Shown piece by piece: positions 60,521-64,000 of a stretch of DNA of 64,000 nucleotides (position 1 is its first letter; every line of letters begins with the position of its first letter). The notes under the pieces are model-generated. The model was not told the origin of the DNA. It ran no database searches and saw nothing but the letters and a program-made list of their open reading frames with translations. Position numbers and translations under genes: made by a program. The DNA lies in contig NC_081827.1 of the NCBI RefSeq assembly GCF_030867095.1, forward strand, positions 216,755,810 to 216,819,809, read 5' to 3'. This stretch comes from Alligator mississippiensis. Its lineage: Eukaryota; Chordata; Crocodylia; Alligatoridae.

Positions 60521-61849
60521 CTTGTGTAGATGCACCCAAGGAGTTTTCAAAATCCAGTGGAAGAAAAAGAAAGGAAAAAGTATAAAATTAGAAAATAAAA
60601 AGGTTAGAAAGAGAGGAAGCTTTTTTAGGGGCAGAAAAGCACCATTGTAGCTGACTGACTCAATGGCATGCTCTGGCTGCTTGCAATGCATTTTCTGAGC
60701 CAGATTGACATCACAAAATGCACTGGTGCATTAACCTATTATTTCTTTAGGCAGATGAATGATTTAAGAAAGCGAGGAAAATACGTTTTTTAAGTACATT
60801 TTTAAGAGGCTTCACTAAGGTACAATGTATGCTTGGAGATAGCTACCAACTAAACATATAGTAGAGGGTTATGATGTATCAGCTGTGTGTGTACAACAGC
60901 TATGTTTGTGGAGAGTCAAGTGAAATAACACAGACTGGCTGAGCATCTAAAGACTCCAGCTTATACAGTGCTAGATTTTACTCTACTATTTTAGCATACA
61001 AATGTCTTTGAAATGTAATAGCCACATGCACTTGAGTGCCTGGGGTTTGTAACAATTCCTGAGGGGAAAAGGTCTCCCTGCTGTCTGAATTAATAACTAG
61101 ATGAGTCTCCCATTCAAAGTGCTTTCTAAAGCAGGAGAGGCTTCTTGGTGTTAGGCAATCTTACTGGCTCTGTGCCAACTCCTTCTGCTGCTTCACCAAG
61201 GTTATTGCCTTATAGACTGGCTGTATGATGTGCATTAATGATGACATTTTACTGAGCAGCAAATTTAAAACATGGAAATTAATATCTTTTATAAAATTTA
61301 TCTGCAATTATATACCTATGATTACAGAAAATATTACTTCTATGCTCCTACAAAAAATGAAGGGCCACATATTACAATGGAAACAGGATGCTTTTTTCAT
61401 CACTATCTGAAGCTCACAGTATAGTGCTCTTAAATACAATTATTATTTAAAATGTTTGTAGATCATTACAAATGTAAACATTTTAAAACACGCAAAACGC
61501 TAAATTTCCTCTGCCCTGGAGAACTTACAATCTCACTATCATATCTGAAGGTGATCAGCTGACCGCAAATGGAAATTTACTGAGTGTAGGGGGTCAAAGT
61601 AGGAATCTCAAGGCCAGAAGCAGCTGGCTTGAATGAAAAATTAATCTTGTTCTATGTGCATAAAACCTGTTTCATTAATTCCCCCAATTAACATTTTCTT
61701 TCCTGCATCATAGTGCAAATATATTCTCTCCCAGAACTGTGGAAATGACAAAACATAGGTAATTTTGCATTAGAACACAAATTTTTGGAAAAGAATGTCT
61801 TGGATTTTTCTACAACCAGACATTTAAGTGACATATTTAAATTAATCAA

Positions 61850-63363
61850 ATGTGGTTAGGCACAGGACAGCTACTTAGGAGTGCAAGACACTTTTATAGA
61901 GTACAGGGACCCCTGGTACAGCTTTACGAGCACTCATGGTGCTCTGGCAAGGTGCTGGAGGACTGGAAAAGGGTCAGTGTGGTCCCCATTTTCAAAAAAG
62001 GGAGGAAGGAGGACCCACGAAACTACAGGCCTTTTAGTCTTACCTTGGTCCTGGGGAAGCTCTTTGAGAAAATTATCCAGGAGCACATCTGCGAGGGACC
62101 AGCAGGGGAGATCATGCTTAGGGGCAACCAACATGGGTTCATTCAAGGTAGGTCCTGTCAGACCAATCTGGTGGCTGTCTACGACCAGGTCACAAAATCC
62201 TTGGATGCAGGTGTCGTGATGGACGTAGTCTTTCTGGACTTTAGGAAAGCCTTCGACACTGTCTCTCACCCCATTCTCGTTAAAAAATTAGGCGACACTC
62301 GTTTCGATGCCTACACAGTCAGATGGGTTGCAAATTGGCTGGAGGACCGCACCCAGAGAGTGGTGGTGGACGGGTCTTTTTTGACCTGGAGGGATGTGGG
62401 CAGTGGGGTCCCTCAGGGCTCGGTCCTTGGGCCCGCACTGTTCAACATCTTCATCAGTGACTTGGACGAGGGGGTGAAAAGCACCTTGTTCAAATTTGCA
62501 GATGACACTAAGATGTGGGGAGAAGTGGGCACACTGGAAGAGAGGGCAGGCTACAACTAGATCTAGACAGGTTACAGGGGTGGGCGGATGAGAACAGGAT
62601 GGGATTCAATACTGACAAGTGCAGAGTACTGCACCTGGGGAGGAAGAACCAGGAGCAGACCTACAGGCTGGGGAACTCCCTTCTCATCAGTGCAGAGGCA
62701 GAAAAGGATCTTGGAGTCATTATTGATGCCAAAATGAACATGGGCCCAACAGTGTGGGAACGCGGTCAGGAAGGCCAATCACACCTTGTCATGCATCCAC
62801 AGATGCATCTCAAGCAGGTCCAAGGAGGTGATCCTCCCCTTCTATGCAACTTTGATCAGGCCTCAGAGTACTGCATCCAGTCCTGGGTGCCACACTTCAG
62901 GAGGGATGTTGGCAATATGGAGAGGGTCCAGAAGAGGGCCACTAGTATGATCTGGGGGCAGCAGGGCAGGCCCTACAAAGGGAGGCTACAGGACCTGAAC
63001 CTGTTCAGCCTCCACAAGAGAAGGCTGAGAGGGGATCTGGTGGCCATCTATAAACTGGCCAAGGGGGACCAACAGGCTATGGGAGAGTCCCTGTTCCCCT
63101 GAGCACTACCGGGAGTAACGAGGAATAATGGCCATAAGTTGATAGCAGGAGGCACTACGTCACAGTCAGGGCGGCTAGGATCTGGAACCAACTTCCAAGG
63201 GAAGTGGTGCTCGCTCTTACCCTGGGGGTCTTCGAAAGGAGGCTAGATAGACACCTTGCCGGGGTCGTTTGACCCCAGCATTCTTTCCTGCCCATGGCAG
63301 GGGGTCGGACTTGATGATCTGCTCAGGTCCCTTCCGACCCTACAAACTATGAAACTATGAAAG
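61850..63363 (+). mobile_element. 5'-truncated CR1 LINE with recognisable reverse transcriptase
   Basis: The first frame (61850-62560) carries the RT core: [65 protein letters not shown] and the catalytic FADD at 62495-62506. A frameshift near 62540 moves the coding to a second frame (62515-63102) with WADENRMGFNTDKCRVLHLG, EYCIQSWVPHFRRD, RVQKRATSMIWG and FSLHKRRLRGDLVAIYKLAK. The 3' UTR ends at 63363 in the CR1 octamer tail AAACTATGAAACTATGAAA. The endonuclease and ORF1 are absent. It is less decayed than the other LINEs here and inserted antisense to CSRNP3. Confidence 0.93.
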
Positions 63364-64000
63364 TTAGCAAAATATACCTTTATATTGATTCTAGAGTGGT
63401 AGAAAAAAAAATTAATGGATTGTTTCTTAAAATGCAATTAATTCTTCCCTCATATACGAGTTTACATTTGCTTATAAACTTTGAGAGAGGCTCATTTCTC
63501 CAGCACAGGTCAGTATTAGATGTAGAAGAAATATCTTAAACTGGCAAAAAACCCTAGGAGCCTAAATTTCCAATACTGCCTTTAAAGCACACTACAATTG
63601 ATAGAGGTCGACTGACTGGAAAGATGAAAATTGATCCAGCCCAGTACTACGTGAGAAAAAAAATAGACTTCTGAGTAACTTCATCTTTGCAGCTTATAAA
63701 TGTGGTTTTCTAACTAGTCTCAATAAGATTTAAATCCTTATGTTTTAACAATAAAGCTAAGAAATAAAGATGAGGACTGCAATGGAGTCCAAATGTGAGA
63801 TGCAAGAAGCTAATCAGATACAAGGTCATTCTTCCATTCGATATTTTCTGTGACACAGATCAATACCTCTTTATATTCCTGCCAGCAGCAAATGTGTTGC
63901 CTTTCCTATCAGACTATGGTACATATAGCTGTACAGGTACAATGTACATAGTAAAATATTAATTTTACTGACTGCTACATATTTAACAGGTACCCCTTTC
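63364..64000. other. no gene seen
   Basis: AT-rich sequence after the CR1 tail up to the window edge. No recognised exon or element. Confidence 0.5.

Larger units (their letters stand above)
47502..64000 (-). other. CSRNP3 intron (partial), upstream of coding exon at 47242-47501
   Basis: Everything 5' of the 47501 acceptor on the gene strand. I scanned for the N-terminal CSRNP3 exon and did not see it, so this is read as intron up to the window edge. It is AT-rich, with hAT-like MITEs at 48.2, 49.8 and 53.1 kb, a repeat pair at 52.5 and 60.3 kb and a CR1 at 61.85 kb. The stretches 50.7-52.4, 53.4-60.2 and 60.6-61.8 kb hold nothing I can name. A short 5' UTR exon could be hidden here. Confidence 0.7.

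Noticed and set aside
1..64000. CRISPR array, tRNA, rRNA, operon or phage-like cassette
   Set aside because: No regularly spaced direct repeats with unique spacers, no cloverleaf or rRNA core sequences, and the gene architecture is plainly vertebrate.

Overview
The window is vertebrate nuclear DNA. It has very low gene density, large introns, CA microsatellites, MIR-type SINE relics, many CR1-type LINE fragments and many short hAT-like DNA transposons. The mix of CR1 3' ends (TCTATGATTCTAT / AAACTATGA octamer tails), hAT miniature elements with 8-bp target duplications, a Vingi/Jockey-like LINE and old MIR copies suggests a sauropsid, most likely a crocodilian, with turtle as the alternative. 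The taxon is inference from repeat style only.

The only protein-coding gene I can support is CSRNP3 (cysteine/serine-rich nuclear protein 3), on the minus strand. Three coding exons are present, in transcript order 47501-47242, 29804-29508 and 27413-26364 (stop codon TAA at 26366-26364). All have canonical AG/GT junctions and join in frame to give about 534 codons. The first coding exon, about 50 codons of serine-rich N-terminus, was not found and presumably lies beyond position 64000. Positions 1-26363 are therefore 3' UTR plus 3' flank, 27414-29507 and 29805-47241 are introns, and 47502-64000 is part of a further intron.

Layout: 1-6.6 kb is a stack of CR1, LTR-like and foldback elements. 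6.6-12 kb has nothing I recognise. 12.0-13.7 kb is a hAT-like element. 14-20.3 kb is AT-rich and repeat-poor and contains a perfect hairpin and one MITE. 20.3-20.9 kb is a hAT MITE next to a MIR. 22.5-23.6 kb holds a foldback element and a truncated hAT. 26.4-29.8 kb holds two exons whose intron contains an old CR1 split by a hAT. 32.9-35.2 kb is a decayed Vingi/Jockey-like LINE, followed by a solo LTR at 35.4-35.9 kb. 37.1-40.2 kb is a cluster of four hAT-type elements, directly followed by an unexplained 159-codon minus-strand open frame. The last 17 kb holds the third exon, several hAT MITEs and a relatively well preserved 5'-truncated CR1 at 61.85-63.36 kb.

I found no operon, CRISPR array, tRNA or rRNA gene and no obvious new molecular system. 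The most unusual things are the open frame at 40.18-40.66 kb, the perfect 15-bp hairpin at 14.8 kb, the dense hAT cluster, and the pair of inverted 1.5-1.7 kb hAT-like elements flanking the 3' half of the gene.
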